Positions 10,427 to 18,971 of a DNA stretch of 64,000 bases are shown here, piece by piece. The notes beneath the pieces were generated by a model that ran no database searches, was not told the origin of the DNA, and was given only the letters and a program-made list of their open reading frames with translations. Numbering within the stretch: the stretch's first letter is position 1; each line of letters starts with the position of its first letter. Position numbers and translations under genes: made by a program. This stretch comes from Streptomyces pinistramenti (lineage in GTDB: Bacteria; Actinomycetota; Actinomycetes; Streptomycetales; Streptomycetaceae), in NCBI RefSeq assembly GCF_020564935.1, contig NZ_JAJCXB010000030.1:1-64000 (forward strand). Direction: 5' to 3'.

Positions 10427-10432
10427 TAGGCT
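10427..10432 (+). promoter_or_regulatory. -10 element for leaderless DUF1707 gene mRNA
   Basis: TAGGCT ends 6 bases before the GTG at 10439 and there is no ribosome site in between, which fits a leaderless transcript. Confidence 0.55.
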
Positions 10433-10438
10433 GGGGCC

Positions 10439-11248
10439 GTGGACGCTGCAGACAACCCGGGGCCGGACCCCGCGACCCCGACCGGCCCCCTGGATGCCCC
10501 GGGCCGGCAGCCGGTGCATCGGAGCCCGCGGCCGGTGGACATGGCCAAGCCCGTCGCCGGCGCGGAGATCCGCGCGTCCGACGCGGACCGTGACCGGATC
10601 GCCGAGATCCTGCGCGAGGCGCTGGCGGAGGGCCGGCTGGATCCCGAGGAGCACTCCGAGCGGATCGACGCCGTCTACCGCGCCAAGACGATGGGCGAAC
10701 TGGAGCCCATGGTGCGGGACTTGCCCGTCGCCGGGCAGCCGTCCCCGCCGCCGTCCGGTTCCGGGGCGTACGCCGGTGCGCCGCCGCCGGACCAGAATCT
10801 CGTCGCGGTCTTCAGCGAGTCGAAGCGCAAGGGCCGCTGGCAGGTCCCGGCCCGCATCAACGCCGTGGCGATCTTCGGCAGCGTGGAGATCGACCTGACC
10901 GAAGCCCTGTTCCCGCAGCAGCAGATCCTGATCAACGTCACCGCGATCTTCGGCAGCGTCGAAATCCTCGTCCCGGAGAATCTCACGCTGCGCAGCAGCG
11001 GCTCCGGCGTGCTGGGCTCCTTCGAGGTCGAGACGAACGACGCGATAGCGGCGGACGCCCCGGTGGTGCAGGTCAACGGCTATGCCGTCCTGGGCAGCGT
11101 CGAGGCCAGGCCCAAGCGCGGCGCCCTGATCCGCGACCTGCGCGACCGGCTGCGCGTCCAGCGGGACGAACGGCGTGAGCGGCACGCGGAGTTGAGGCAC
11201 GGACGGCAGGAGCGCAGGGACCGTTTCCGTAAGGACCTCGACGGCTGA
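10439..11248 (+). CDS. DUF1707 / cell-wall-stress-response (LiaF-like) domain protein
   Basis: A 269-residue soluble protein. After a Pro-rich lead, residues about 40-95 form a DUF1707 (SHOCT-like) domain with the pattern IRASDADRDR followed by LDPEEHSERIDAVY and MVRDLP. The second half contains three repeats around FGSVEI/LGSFEV/LGSVEA. This is the beta-helical repeat of the DUF2154/LiaF-like cell-wall-active antibiotic response family. The C-terminus is a highly charged Arg-rich helix. Membership suggests a role near envelope-stress signalling, but the family has no assigned biochemistry. The GTG start is supported by a leaderless promoter. The gene precedes the WhiB-like gene by 157 bp on the same strand. 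Confidence 0.85.
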   Translation: MDAADNPGPDPATPTGPLDAPGRQPVHRSPRPVDMAKPVAGAEIRASDADRDRIAEILREALAEGRLDPEEHSERIDAVYRAKTMGELEPMVRDLPVAGQPSPPPSGSGAYAGAPPPDQNLVAVFSESKRKGRWQVPARINAVAIFGSVEIDLTEALFPQQQILINVTAIFGSVEILVPENLTLRSSGSGVLGSFEVETNDAIAADAPVVQVNGYAVLGSVEARPKRGALIRDLRDRLRVQRDERRERHAELRHGRQERRDRFRKDLDG

Positions 11249-11405
11249 ATACGGCTTTCAGCCGACGGCCACGGTGTGCATAAGCGTGGGTACAGCGGGT
11301 AGGGCTGGGGCATCGTCTCTCGTACGGCTGCGGGGTGCGTAACGCCGTGCGCAGAGGGACGGGCAAGGGTGATTTGCTCGCCGAAGCCGTCGTCAGGAGT
11401 AGACC

Positions 11406-11765
11406 GTGCTGCTACCGCATCAGCCCCTGCAGACCGCCGCTGTCGTTCCGTCCCAGCGGGTGCCGTCTCGCGAGGAGGCCGGCCCCTGGCATTCGGAGGC
11501 GGTGTGCCGTCGGGATGAAGCCGGGCTGTTCTTCGCCCCCTCCAAGGAGCCGACCGCCGCGCGGCTGGCCAGAGAAGAGGCAGCGAAGCGGGTCTGCGCC
11601 CGCTGTCCCGTGATGATTGAATGCCGCGAGCACGCCCTGCTCCAGCCCGAGCCGTACGGCGTCTGGGGCGGGCTGACGGCGGCCGAGCGGCGCGTCGTAC
11701 TGGCCCGCAGGCGCCGGCGGGACGCCGAGCTGCAGCGCACGGCTGCGGTGCCGGCGGCCGGCTGA
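11406..11765 (+). CDS. WhiB-family iron-sulfur transcriptional regulator
   Basis: A 119-residue Wbl protein. The four cluster cysteines are at about residues 34, 64, 67 and 73 (C-x29-C-x2-C-x5-C). They are followed by the family turn GVWGG (about 85-89) and a basic C-terminal tail (RRVVLARRRRR) that contacts DNA in this family. Wbl proteins bind a [4Fe-4S] cluster, pair with the region 4 domain of the principal sigma factor, and control development or stress genes in actinobacteria. CAGGAG precedes the GTG start at good spacing. Which Wbl paralogue this is cannot be settled from sequence alone. A bidirectional terminator separates it from convergent glpX. Confidence 0.93.
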   Translation: MLLPHQPLQTAAVVPSQRVPSREEAGPWHSEAVCRRDEAGLFFAPSKEPTAARLAREEAAKRVCARCPVMIECREHALLQPEPYGVWGGLTAAERRVVLARRRRRDAELQRTAAVPAAG

Positions 11766-11849
11766 GGCCCGTCGGCGCGCGCTCCCGGGGCGGCCCGTAA
11801 CGGCGCGCGCGACGGCCGGGCGGCGGCGCACGGATGACGACACGGCGCT

Positions 11850-11885
11850 CGCCCCGCCGGAGAGGGCAGCCTCTTCGGCGGGGCG
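11850..11885. terminator. Bidirectional terminator between WhiB-like gene and glpX
   Basis: A 15-bp stem with one G-U pair (left arm 11850-11864, right arm 11871-11885) and a 6-base loop lies between two convergent genes and should serve both. Confidence 0.75.
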
Positions 11886-11937
11886 ACACGTATGCCGGGG
11901 CGGTGCGCCCGGTGTTCCCGTGCCGGAGCGGGTGACG

Positions 11938-12969
11938 TCAGCTGGGGCGCTCGAAGTCCACCGAGCTGTACGCGCGGAGCTTGGACAGCCGGTGCTGCGA
12001 GTCGATCTGGCGGATGGTGCCCGACTTGGAGCGCATCACCAGGGACTGGGTGTAGGCGGTCTCCGCGCGGTAGCGGACGCCGCGCAGCAGGTCGCCGTCG
12101 GTGATGCCGGTGGCGACGAAGAAGACGTTGTCGCCCTGCACGAGATCGTCGATCTGCAGGACCTTGTCCAGGTCGTGACCGGCGTCGAGGGCGCGCTGCC
12201 GCTCCGTGTCGTCCTTGGGCCACAGCTTGGCCTGAAGGGTGCCGCCCAGACACTTGAGCGCGCAGGCCGCGATGATGCCTTCCGGGGTGCCGCCGATGCC
12301 GAGCAGCAGGTCGACGCCGGTGCCCTCGCGGGCCGCCATGATCGCGCCGGCCACATCGCCGTCCGCGATGAACTTGATCCGGGCGCCCGCCTCGCGGACC
12401 TCCTTGACCAGGCCGTCGTGGCGCGGGCGGTCCAGGATGACGACGGTGACGTCCTCGACGGCCGAGCGCTTGGCCTTGGCGATGCGCTTGATGTTCACCG
12501 CGACCGGCGCGTCGATGTCGACGAAGTCGGCGGCCTCGGGGCCGGTCGCGAGCTTGTCCATGTAGAAGACCGCGGACGGGTCGAACATGGAGCCGCGCTC
12601 GGCGACGGCCATCACGGAGACCGCGTTGGCCATGCCCTTGGCGGTCAGCGTCGTGCCGTCCACCGGGTCCACGGCCACGTCGCACTCGGGGCCCGTGCCG
12701 TCGCCGACCCGCTCGCCGTTGTAGAGCATCGGGGCGTTGTCCTTCTCGCCCTCCCCGATGACCACCACACCGTTCATCGACACGGTGTGGATCAGGGCGC
12801 GCATGGCCTTGACCGCCGCACCGTCCGCACCGTTCTTGTCACCTCGTCCCACCCAGCGGCCCGAGGCCATGGCGCCGGCCTCGGTGACCCGGACCAACTC
12901 CAGGGCGAGGTTGCGATCGGGGGCCTCGGGGCTGACTTCGAGGGGGGACGGGAGCTGATGCTCGGTCAT
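11938..12969 (-). CDS. glpX: Fructose-1,6-bisphosphatase, class II
   Basis: A 343-residue GlpX-type phosphatase that removes the 1-phosphate of fructose 1,6-bisphosphate in gluconeogenesis. Metal- and substrate-binding blocks are GEGEKDNAPML (about residues 70-80), DPVDGTT (about 100) and GIGGTPEG (about 218). This is the main FBPase type in actinobacteria, lithium-sensitive and Mn/Mg-dependent in characterised members. The ATG at 12967-12969 is preceded by GAAAGGTG at 8 bases; an upstream in-frame start would add 11 non-conserved residues. Convergent with the WhiB-like gene and divergent from the DUF4245 gene. Confidence 0.95.
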   Translation of the reverse strand: MTEHQLPSPLEVSPEAPDRNLALELVRVTEAGAMASGRWVGRGDKNGADGAAVKAMRALIHTVSMNGVVVIGEGEKDNAPMLYNGERVGDGTGPECDVAVDPVDGTTLTAKGMANAVSVMAVAERGSMFDPSAVFYMDKLATGPEAADFVDIDAPVAVNIKRIAKAKRSAVEDVTVVILDRPRHDGLVKEVREAGARIKFIADGDVAGAIMAAREGTGVDLLLGIGGTPEGIIAACALKCLGGTLQAKLWPKDDTERQRALDAGHDLDKVLQIDDLVQGDNVFFVATGITDGDLLRGVRYRAETAYTQSLVMRSKSGTIRQIDSQHRLSKLRAYSSVDFERPS

Positions 12970-13162
12970 CGAGCGCACCTTTCTGTACGGCGACGGCCGC
13001 AATTCTGAGGGTGATGACGACTTTATCGGTAGGCCGCGAGATTGAGCAGGGGGGCCTTCGCATGAGCAACCTTGCGGCGGCGGGATCCGGCCGGTCCCCG
13101 AACCGCGCGGTCTTCCCGGGGGTCATGTCCTGATCGCGTGGGGCATGGGGGACGATAGGGGC

Positions 13163-13708
13163 GTGGCAGGTATGCGAGGCAGGCAAACGGTACGGGACAT
13201 GGTCCTGTCGCTGGCGGTGATCGGCGTGCTCGTCGCGGCGATCTACATCTTCATCCCGCACGACGACAGCAGCTCCGCGGAGAAGAGCGCGGTCAAGACC
13301 GTCGACTACCGCGTCGAGGTGACCACGGCCCGGCGCGCGGCGCCGTACCCGGTCGCTGCGCCGGAGGGCCTGTCCAAGGACTGGCGCGCCACCTCCGTCT
13401 CGTACAAGGCGAGCAGCGACGGCAAGGGCGGCGCCTGGCACCTGGGCATGCTCGACCCGGAGGAGGACTACGTGGCGGTGGAGCAGAGCGACGCGCCGGC
13501 GGAGAAGTTCATCAAGGACGTGACGCTGGGCGCGGCGAAGGCCAAGGGCAAGCAGGCCGTCGGCAGCAAGAAGTGGGACCGCTACAAGGGCGACCAGTAC
13601 AACGCGCTGGTGCACGAGGAGCCGGGGGTGACCACGGTCGTCACCGGCACCGCGCCCTACGGCCGGCTGGCCGACCTGGCCGCCGCCCTGGTGGCGAAGA
13701 AGGGCTGA
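13163..13708 (+). CDS. DUF4245 single-pass membrane protein
   Basis: A 181-residue protein with a short cytoplasmic RGRQTVRDM segment and one N-terminal transmembrane helix (LSLAVIGVLVAAIYIFI, about residues 13-30). A 150-residue extracytoplasmic domain follows with WRATSV, the WHLGM motif, YVAVEQS and the closing TGTAPYGRLADLAAAL. This is the DUF4245 layout, widespread in actinobacteria and without known function. The GTG at 13163 is preferred over the ATG at 13145 because the conserved sequence begins with it; the internal ATG at 13172 is a further possibility. Divergent from glpX, which is also a conserved pairing in the genus as far as I recall. Confidence 0.8.
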   Translation: MAGMRGRQTVRDMVLSLAVIGVLVAAIYIFIPHDDSSSAEKSAVKTVDYRVEVTTARRAAPYPVAAPEGLSKDWRATSVSYKASSDGKGGAWHLGMLDPEEDYVAVEQSDAPAEKFIKDVTLGAAKAKGKQAVGSKKWDRYKGDQYNALVHEEPGVTTVVTGTAPYGRLADLAAALVAKKG

Positions 13709-13745
13709 CCGGCCCGCGGCGGGCGGGCGCCCGGCGCGGACGGAC

Positions 13746-13780
13746 GAGGCCGCCGCATCCCTCGCGGGTGCGGCGGCCTC
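13746..13780. terminator. Bidirectional terminator, DUF4245 gene / nitroreductase gene
   Basis: A 15-bp stem (GAGGCCGCCGCATCC and a right arm with one G-U pair) with a 5-base loop lies between the two convergent stop codons. Confidence 0.75.
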
Positions 13781-13805
13781 GGGCGTCATACGGGCCGGGT
13801 GCGGC

Positions 13806-14399
13806 TCAGACGGTGGTGGCGGCGTCGGCGAACTCCAGGCGCGGCGAGCGCGGGAAGAAGGCGTCGGCGCCGGGCTTGCCGACGTTGATGACCAGGAAGG
13901 ACTTCTGCTTGCCGTCGCCGAAGAACTCCTTGTCGACGCCGGTGAAGTCGAAGCCGGTCATCGGGCCTGCGGCCAGGCCGGCCGCGCGGATGCCGAGGAT
14001 GAAGTAGCCGGCCTGCAGCGTGGCGTTCTGGGTGCCGGCGGCCTCGCGGGCGGTGGCCTCCGAGAAGAAGGCGTCCTTGACGCCGGGGGCGTGCGGGAAG
14101 AGCTGCGGCAGCTTCTCGTGGAAGTCCAGGTCCACGGAGAGGACCACGGTCAGCGGCGCGGCCAGCGTCTTCGGGCCGTTGGCACCCATGGCGTGGCCGA
14201 CCAGGCGCTTACGGGCGTCATCGGAGCGGACCAGGGTGATCCGCAGCGGCGACTGGTTGAAGGCGGTCGGGGCGTACTTCACCAGGTCGTAGATGGCCTG
14301 GACCTGCTCGTCCGTCACCGGCTCGTCCGTGAACGTGTTGGCGGTCTGGGCCTCGCGGAACAGGAGGTCCTGAGCGGCGGCGTCAAGGGCGAGAGACAT
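13806..14399 (-). CDS. Nitroreductase-family protein, RutE/malonic semialdehyde reductase-like
   Basis: A 197-residue flavoprotein of the nitroreductase superfamily. The RutE-type pattern is clear: ANTFTDEPV, then YAPTAFNQSPLRI (FMN phosphate and ring contacts), then AAPLTVVLSVD, NATLQAGYFILGIRAAGLAAGPMTGFD, and the closing SFLVINVGKPG. RutE reduces malonic semialdehyde to 3-hydroxypropionate in uracil catabolism, but no other rut genes are nearby, so a general NAD(P)H-dependent reductase role is equally likely. GAGGTG precedes the ATG. The promoter region contains an AT-rich inverted repeat (14475-14501) that looks like a repressor operator. Confidence 0.85.
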   Translation of the reverse strand: MSLALDAAAQDLLFREAQTANTFTDEPVTDEQVQAIYDLVKYAPTAFNQSPLRITLVRSDDARKRLVGHAMGANGPKTLAAPLTVVLSVDLDFHEKLPQLFPHAPGVKDAFFSEATAREAAGTQNATLQAGYFILGIRAAGLAAGPMTGFDFTGVDKEFFGDGKQKSFLVINVGKPGADAFFPRSPRLEFADAATTV

Positions 14400-14474
14400 A
14401 GGGGCACCTCGGTGAGTCAGATGGGGGTCGCATCGCAGGGTCTGCCGATCCTGTGGTGGTTATGGACACCACTG

Positions 14475-14501
14475 TAGTCGAATTAGATTAAACTTCAACT
14501 A
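14475..14501. promoter_or_regulatory. AT-rich inverted repeat, candidate repressor operator
   Basis: TAGTCGAA (14475-14482) and TTCAACTA (14494-14501) form an 8-base inverted repeat with one mismatch around an 11-base AT-rich centre, about 80 bases upstream of the nitroreductase start. AT-richness in this GC-rich setting and the symmetry resemble MarR/HxlR-type operators. No cognate regulator gene is adjacent. Confidence 0.45.
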
Positions 14502-14658
14502 AAATGGGGTGAGGGTGAGGCGGTTCACATGCCTGAACTGCCTGGATGGCCGGGGTTCCGGGTGTTCCGACGCACCCTGCGTCGCCCCGTGCGGGCCGTA
14601 CGTCCCAACGTCTCAGGCGTCCCGGGTGCATCCCCGCACCCGACGCCCGCCTGAGCCG

Positions 14659-14958
14659 CTACCCGCGCTCCGCCCCGTCCTCCGTCGTGTCCTCCGACTC
14701 GGCCAGGGACGCGTCCAGCCGGGCGCGGGCGCCGTCCAGCCAGCGGCGGCAGACCTTCGCCAGCCGCTCGCCGCGCTCCCAGAGGGCGAGCGACTCCTCC
14801 AGCGTCGTGCCCCCCGCCTCCAGGCTGCGGACGACCTCGATCAGCTCGTCCCGCGCCTGTTCGTAGCCGAGCGTGGAGTCCACCGGCTCCGGCTCCGCCT
14901 CCGCGCCGACCGCCCCGGCCTCCGGGCCCGCCACCTCGTCCGTCTTCGCCTTCGCCAT
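14659..14958 (-). CDS. xseB: Exodeoxyribonuclease VII small subunit
   Basis: A 99-residue small subunit of ExoVII, which degrades single-stranded DNA from either end with XseA. The family core LGYEQARDELIEVVRSLEAG followed by TTLEESLALWERGE and CRRWLDGARARLD is intact. Acidic, Ala/Glu-rich extensions flank it on both sides and are usual in Streptomyces. It starts 10 bp after xseA ends and shares its transcript. GGGTGGGAG overlaps the junction and serves as ribosome site for the ATG at 14958. A GTG at 14967 would add only three residues. Confidence 0.93.
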   Translation of the reverse strand: MAKAKTDEVAGPEAGAVGAEAEPEPVDSTLGYEQARDELIEVVRSLEAGGTTLEESLALWERGERLAKVCRRWLDGARARLDASLAESEDTTEDGAERG

Positions 14959-14968
14959 GTCTCCCACC

Positions 14969-16210
14969 CTAAGCGCGGGGTGTGACAGCGCCCGCCGCGT
15001 CCGCGTCCGCGACCCGCACCCGGAACTCGCCCTCGGACACCCGGGCCCGCAACTCCTCGTCCGCGCCGACCTCGTCCGGCGAGCGCACCGCCGTCCCGTC
15101 CGGCTTCTGGAGCACGGCGTATCCGCGCTCCAGCGTCGCCTTGGGGGAGAGCGCGACGACCCGCGCCCGGGTGTGCGCCAGCTCCGAATCGGCCCGGTCC
15201 AGCAGATGCCCCAGCGTCCGGCGGGCCCGCCCGGCCAGCGCCTCGATCTGCTCGGCGCGCTCCTCCACCATCCGCTGCGGGTGCCGTATCGACGGCCGGC
15301 TCAGCGCCGCGGCCAGGCCGCGCTCCTCCCGCTCCAGGAAACCGCCGACCGCCCGCAGCGCCCGCTCGCGCAGCTGCTGGACGCGGACCAGCTCCTCGCC
15401 GACATCCGGGACGACCTTCTTCGCCGCGTCCGTGGGGGTGGACGCCCGCAGGTCGGCGACGAGGTCGAGGAGCGGCGTGTCCGGTTCGTGGCCGATCGCC
15501 GAGACGACGGGGGTGCGGGCGTCGCCCACGGCCCGTACGAGCTGTTCGTCGGAGAACGGCAGCAGGTCCTCCACGCTGCCGCCGCCACGCGCCACGATGA
15601 TCACGTCGACCTCGGGCAGCGCGTCCAACTCCCGCACCGCCGCGATCACCTGCGGCACCGCGCGCACCCCCTGCACCGGCACGTTGCGCACCTCGAAGCG
15701 GACCGCGGGCCAGCGGTGCCTGGCGTTCTCCAGGACGTCACGCTCCGCGGCGCTCGCCCGGCCGCAGACCAGGCCGATCAGCTGCGGCAGGAACGGCAGC
15801 GGCCGCTTGCGGTCCAGGGCGAAGAGGCCCTCGGACGCCAGGGACTTCTTCAACTGCTCCAGGCGCGCGAGGAGTTCGCCGACGCCGACCGGCTTGATCT
15901 CGGCGGCCCGCAGAGAGAGCTGGCCGCGCGGCGCGTACCACTCCGGTTTGGCGTGCACCACCACCCGGGCGCCCTCGCCCACCACCTCGGACACCCGGTC
16001 GAAGACCTGGCGGTAACACGTCACGCTGACCGAGATGTCGTGCGACGGATCGCGCAGGGTCAGAAAGACCACCCCCGCGCCGGGCCGCCGGGAGAGCTGG
16101 GTGATCTGCCCCTCGACCCATACCGCGCCGAGCCGGTCGATCCAGCCGCCGATGAGCCGGGACACCTGGCCGACCGGGATCGGCGCTTCCGGAGACGTGG
16201 AGAGAGCCAT
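14969..16210 (-). CDS. xseA: Exodeoxyribonuclease VII large subunit
   Basis: The 413-residue catalytic subunit of ExoVII. It has an N-terminal OB-fold (VSRLIGGWIDRLGAVWVEGQ, then VFLTLRDPS) and the catalytic core containing GLVCGRASAAERDVLENA, then VDVIIVARGGGSVEDLLPF and AIGHEPDTPLLDLVADLRAS. The coiled-coil region and the C-terminal GYAVLQKPDGT motif are also present. No ribosome site precedes the ATG at 16210, but a TACGCT -10 element ends exactly 7 bases upstream, so a leaderless transcript fixes this start. xseB follows directly. The pair acts in mismatch and recombination repair. Confidence 0.95.
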   Translation of the reverse strand: MALSTSPEAPIPVGQVSRLIGGWIDRLGAVWVEGQITQLSRRPGAGVVFLTLRDPSHDISVSVTCYRQVFDRVSEVVGEGARVVVHAKPEWYAPRGQLSLRAAEIKPVGVGELLARLEQLKKSLASEGLFALDRKRPLPFLPQLIGLVCGRASAAERDVLENARHRWPAVRFEVRNVPVQGVRAVPQVIAAVRELDALPEVDVIIVARGGGSVEDLLPFSDEQLVRAVGDARTPVVSAIGHEPDTPLLDLVADLRASTPTDAAKKVVPDVGEELVRVQQLRERALRAVGGFLEREERGLAAALSRPSIRHPQRMVEERAEQIEALAGRARRTLGHLLDRADSELAHTRARVVALSPKATLERGYAVLQKPDGTAVRSPDEVGADEELRARVSEGEFRVRVADADAAGAVTPRA

Positions 16211-16217
16211 ACGAAGG

Positions 16218-16223
16218 AGCGTA
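16218..16223 (-). promoter_or_regulatory. -10 element for leaderless xseA-xseB mRNA
   Basis: TACGCT on the minus strand ends 7 bases before the xseA ATG, with no Shine-Dalgarno sequence between. Confidence 0.55.
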
Positions 16224-16279
16224 ACGGCGGGCACCGACAGCGGGCCCCCGCCGGGGCAGGCGGCGGAGGCCGACGGCCG

Positions 16280-17746
16280 TCAGACGCCCGGCCGCGCCTC
16301 CCGCCGCCTGCCCCGGTACTGCAACGCCAGCACCACGAAGCCCACCACCAGCCAGCAGCCACCGACGACCTGCGCCGTGCCCGACGCCTCCACGATCACC
16401 GCCACCACCACGGCCAGGCCCAGCACCGGCGCCACCACATGCCGCAGCACGCTCGGCACCTCGGCCCGCTTGCGGATCCGGAACCAGCCGATCACCGAAG
16501 CGTGCAGCAGCCCGAACGCGGTCAGCGCCCCGACGTTGACGATCGACGACAGATGATCGAGCCCGTCGTCCCTGGTCGCCGCCCACACCGCGGCGATCAG
16601 CGTCACCACGGCCGCCCCCAGCAGCGCCCGGCGCGGCACCCCGCTGCCCGCGTCCACCTTCGACATCGCCCCCGGCAGCCGCCGGTCCCGCGCCATCGCG
16701 AACAGCAGCCGGCCGGCCGCCGCCTGCCCCGCCAGCGCCGCGAAGGCCGCGCCGATCGCCTTGCTCACCGCCACCAGGTCGTGCAGCCAGCCGCCCACCG
16801 CCGCATCGACCGTGGCGTAGAACGCGTCGCCCTGCTCACCCGGCTTCGCCGCCAGTTCGGCCGCCGGCATCGGAGCCAGCAGCGCCGCCAGATACGTCTG
16901 CACGGCGAACAGCACACCGGCCACCACCAGACACGTGAGCACCGCCCGCGCCACCCGGTCCGAGCCGCGCAGCCCCCGGCCCTTCCCGCGGGCCTGCCCG
17001 TCGTGTGCGCCCCGCGCCTCCTCCGCGAACGCCGCGATGGCGTCGAAACCCAGATACGACAGCACGGCCACCGACACCGCGGCCAGCACCGCCGTCATGG
17101 AGAAGGCGCCCTCGCCGGTCAGCGGCTCCGCCCAGCCCCGCTGCGCGCCGTGCAGAGCCAGCTCCACGACCGCCGACACCACGAACACGCCCAGCACCGC
17201 GATCTCCATGGCCAGCACCGCGAACCCGACGACGGCCGCGGTCCGCACGCCCCACAGGTTCAGCAGCGTCGTCACCACCACCGCAATCGCCGTCCACACC
17301 CACTGGTGCACCTCCGGCACCAGCGCATGCATCGCGATCCCGGAGAACAGATACGCCACCGCCGGGATCAGCAGATAGTCCAGCATCGCCATCCACCCGG
17401 CGATGAACCCGGCCCCCTCGCCGAGCCCCACCCTGGCGTACGTGTACACCGACCCGGCCTGCGGCGCGACCCGCACCATCTGGGCGTACGAATACGCGGT
17501 GAAGGCCATCGCGACGGTCGCGACCAGGTAGACGAGGGTGATCGCGCCGTGCGACTTGGCCTGGAGCGTGCCGAAGATGCCGACCGGCGCCATCGGGGCG
17601 ATGAACAGCAGTCCGTAGACGATCAGATCCCGGAAGCTCAGCGTGCGCCGCAACGCGGGCCGGCTGCCGGCACCCCCGCCGGCCGCCGTCCTCTCCCCGG
17701 TGTCCTCCCCGTCGCCGCCGCTGGTTTCGCCGATCGAGCCCGGCAT
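16280..17746 (-). CDS. APC-superfamily amino acid permease
   Basis: A 488-residue inner-membrane transporter with about 12 hydrophobic helices after a 35-residue disordered N-terminus. Typical APC elements are LIVYGLLFIAPMAPVGIFG in helix 1, PQAGSVYTYARVGLG after helix 2, and SYLGFDAIAAFAEEARG in helix 6 to loop 6. It ends with the basic RGRRREARPG tail. GGAGGAGGC precedes the ATG. It transports an amino acid or amine by cation symport or exchange; the substrate is not readable. It shares strand with xseA but has a different start signal and 69 bp spacing, and it is divergent from ispH. Confidence 0.88.
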   Translation of the reverse strand: MPGSIGETSGGDGEDTGERTAAGGGAGSRPALRRTLSFRDLIVYGLLFIAPMAPVGIFGTLQAKSHGAITLVYLVATVAMAFTAYSYAQMVRVAPQAGSVYTYARVGLGEGAGFIAGWMAMLDYLLIPAVAYLFSGIAMHALVPEVHQWVWTAIAVVVTTLLNLWGVRTAAVVGFAVLAMEIAVLGVFVVSAVVELALHGAQRGWAEPLTGEGAFSMTAVLAAVSVAVLSYLGFDAIAAFAEEARGAHDGQARGKGRGLRGSDRVARAVLTCLVVAGVLFAVQTYLAALLAPMPAAELAAKPGEQGDAFYATVDAAVGGWLHDLVAVSKAIGAAFAALAGQAAAGRLLFAMARDRRLPGAMSKVDAGSGVPRRALLGAAVVTLIAAVWAATRDDGLDHLSSIVNVGALTAFGLLHASVIGWFRIRKRAEVPSVLRHVVAPVLGLAVVVAVIVEASGTAQVVGGCWLVVGFVVLALQYRGRRREARPGV

Positions 17747-17816
17747 GCTGCCTCCTCCGTGCGTTCGCCCTCAGTCTGGGCCACCGCTGAGATCTTTGTG
17801 AGCCCCGGTACGCCCG

Positions 17817-17822
17817 TACGAT
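17817..17822 (+). promoter_or_regulatory. -10 element for leaderless ispH mRNA
   Basis: TACGAT ends 7 bases before the ATG at 17830. This favours that ATG over the one at 17821, which overlaps the -10 element itself. Confidence 0.55.
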
Positions 17823-17829
17823 GGGACGC

Positions 17830-18906
17830 ATGACTGCTACGCCCGGCCCGTCACCCGCCACCGCCCCGAGCGGAGACGCCCCGCGTCACGGTGACCACCC
17901 GTCGCCCGCCAGCACCTTGAACGCACAGGCCCCGCGTGCGAATCGACGCGTCCTGCTCGCCGCCCCCCGCGGCTACTGCGCGGGCGTGGACCGCGCCGTG
18001 ATCGCCGTCGAGAAAGCCCTTGAGCAGTACGGCGCACCCGTCTACGTGCGTCACGAAATCGTGCACAACAAGTACGTCGTGAAGACCCTGGAGAAGAAGG
18101 GCGCCATCTTCGTCGAGGAGACGGCGGAGGTGCCCGAGGGCAACATCGTCATCTTCTCCGCGCACGGCGTCGCCCCGGCCGTCCACGACGAGGCCGAGCG
18201 CGGCAAGCTCGCCACCATCGACGCCACCTGCCCGCTGGTCACCAAGGTCCACAAGGAAGCGGTCCGGTACGCCAAGGAGGACTACGACATCCTCCTCATC
18301 GGCCACGAAGGCCACGAAGAGGTCATCGGCACCAGCGGCGAGGCGCCCGACCACATCACCCTGGTCGACGGCCCCGACGACGTGGCGAACATCGAGGTCC
18401 GCGACCCGGACAAGGTCGTCTGGCTCTCCCAGACCACCCTCTCCGTCGACGAGACCATGGAGACGGTCGGCGCCATCAAGGGCCGCTACCCCAACCTCCT
18501 CTCGCCGCCCAGCGACGACATCTGCTACGCCACCCAGAACCGCCAGATCGCGGTCAAGCAGATGGGCGCCGACGCCGACCTCGTCATCGTCGTCGGCTCC
18601 AAGAACTCCTCGAACTCCGTCCGGCTGGTCGAGGTCGCCCTGGGCGCCGGAGCCCGGGACGCCCATCTGGTCGACTACGCCGACGAGATCGACGAGAGCT
18701 GGCTGGAGGGCGTGGGCACCGTCGGCGTCACCTCCGGCGCCTCCGTCCCCGACGTGCTGGTGCACGGCGTCCTGGACTGGCTGGCCGAGCGCGGCTACGA
18801 AGACGTCGAGACGGTCACCGCGGCCGAGGAGTCCATCGCCTTCTCGCTGCCCAAGGAACTCCGCCGCGACCTGCGCGCCGAGGCCAAGGCGGCCACCGAA
18901 CGCTGA
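17830..18906 (+). CDS. ispH: 4-hydroxy-3-methylbut-2-enyl diphosphate reductase
   Basis: A 358-residue IspH (LytB), the last MEP-pathway enzyme, which reductively converts HMBPP to IPP and DMAPP with an Fe-S cluster. Cluster cysteines lie in RGYCAGVDRA (about residue 50), ATCPLVTKVH (about 134) and ICYATQNRQ (about 232). Other conserved blocks are FSAHGVAP, GHEGHEEVIGTSGEA and GASVPDVLVHGVL. About 35 disordered residues precede the enzyme core. The leaderless promoter sets the start. It neighbours ppgK on the same strand, 65 bp downstream, though ppgK has its own promoter. Confidence 0.95.
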   Translation: MTATPGPSPATAPSGDAPRHGDHPSPASTLNAQAPRANRRVLLAAPRGYCAGVDRAVIAVEKALEQYGAPVYVRHEIVHNKYVVKTLEKKGAIFVEETAEVPEGNIVIFSAHGVAPAVHDEAERGKLATIDATCPLVTKVHKEAVRYAKEDYDILLIGHEGHEEVIGTSGEAPDHITLVDGPDDVANIEVRDPDKVVWLSQTTLSVDETMETVGAIKGRYPNLLSPPSDDICYATQNRQIAVKQMGADADLVIVVGSKNSSNSVRLVEVALGAGARDAHLVDYADEIDESWLEGVGTVGVTSGASVPDVLVHGVLDWLAERGYEDVETVTAAEESIAFSLPKELRRDLRAEAKAATER

Positions 18907-18959
18907 CGGGCGGACCGGCCGGATTCCCGGTCCGAGGGGTGCCAGGCGGCCCGGGGACC

Positions 18960-18965
18960 TAGCCT
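18960..18965 (+). promoter_or_regulatory. -10 element for leaderless ppgK mRNA
   Basis: TAGCCT ends 6 bases before the ppgK ATG, with only a pyrimidine tract between. Confidence 0.5.
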
Positions 18966-18971
18966 TTTCCC

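Noticed and set aside
14509..14985. A 158-codon plus-strand frame
   Set aside because: It overlaps xseB on the other strand and consists of low-complexity Arg/Pro/Leu sequence.
14873..17833. A 986-codon plus-strand frame
   Set aside because: It is antisense to xseA and the permease gene, rich in Arg, His and Gln, with no recognisable domain.
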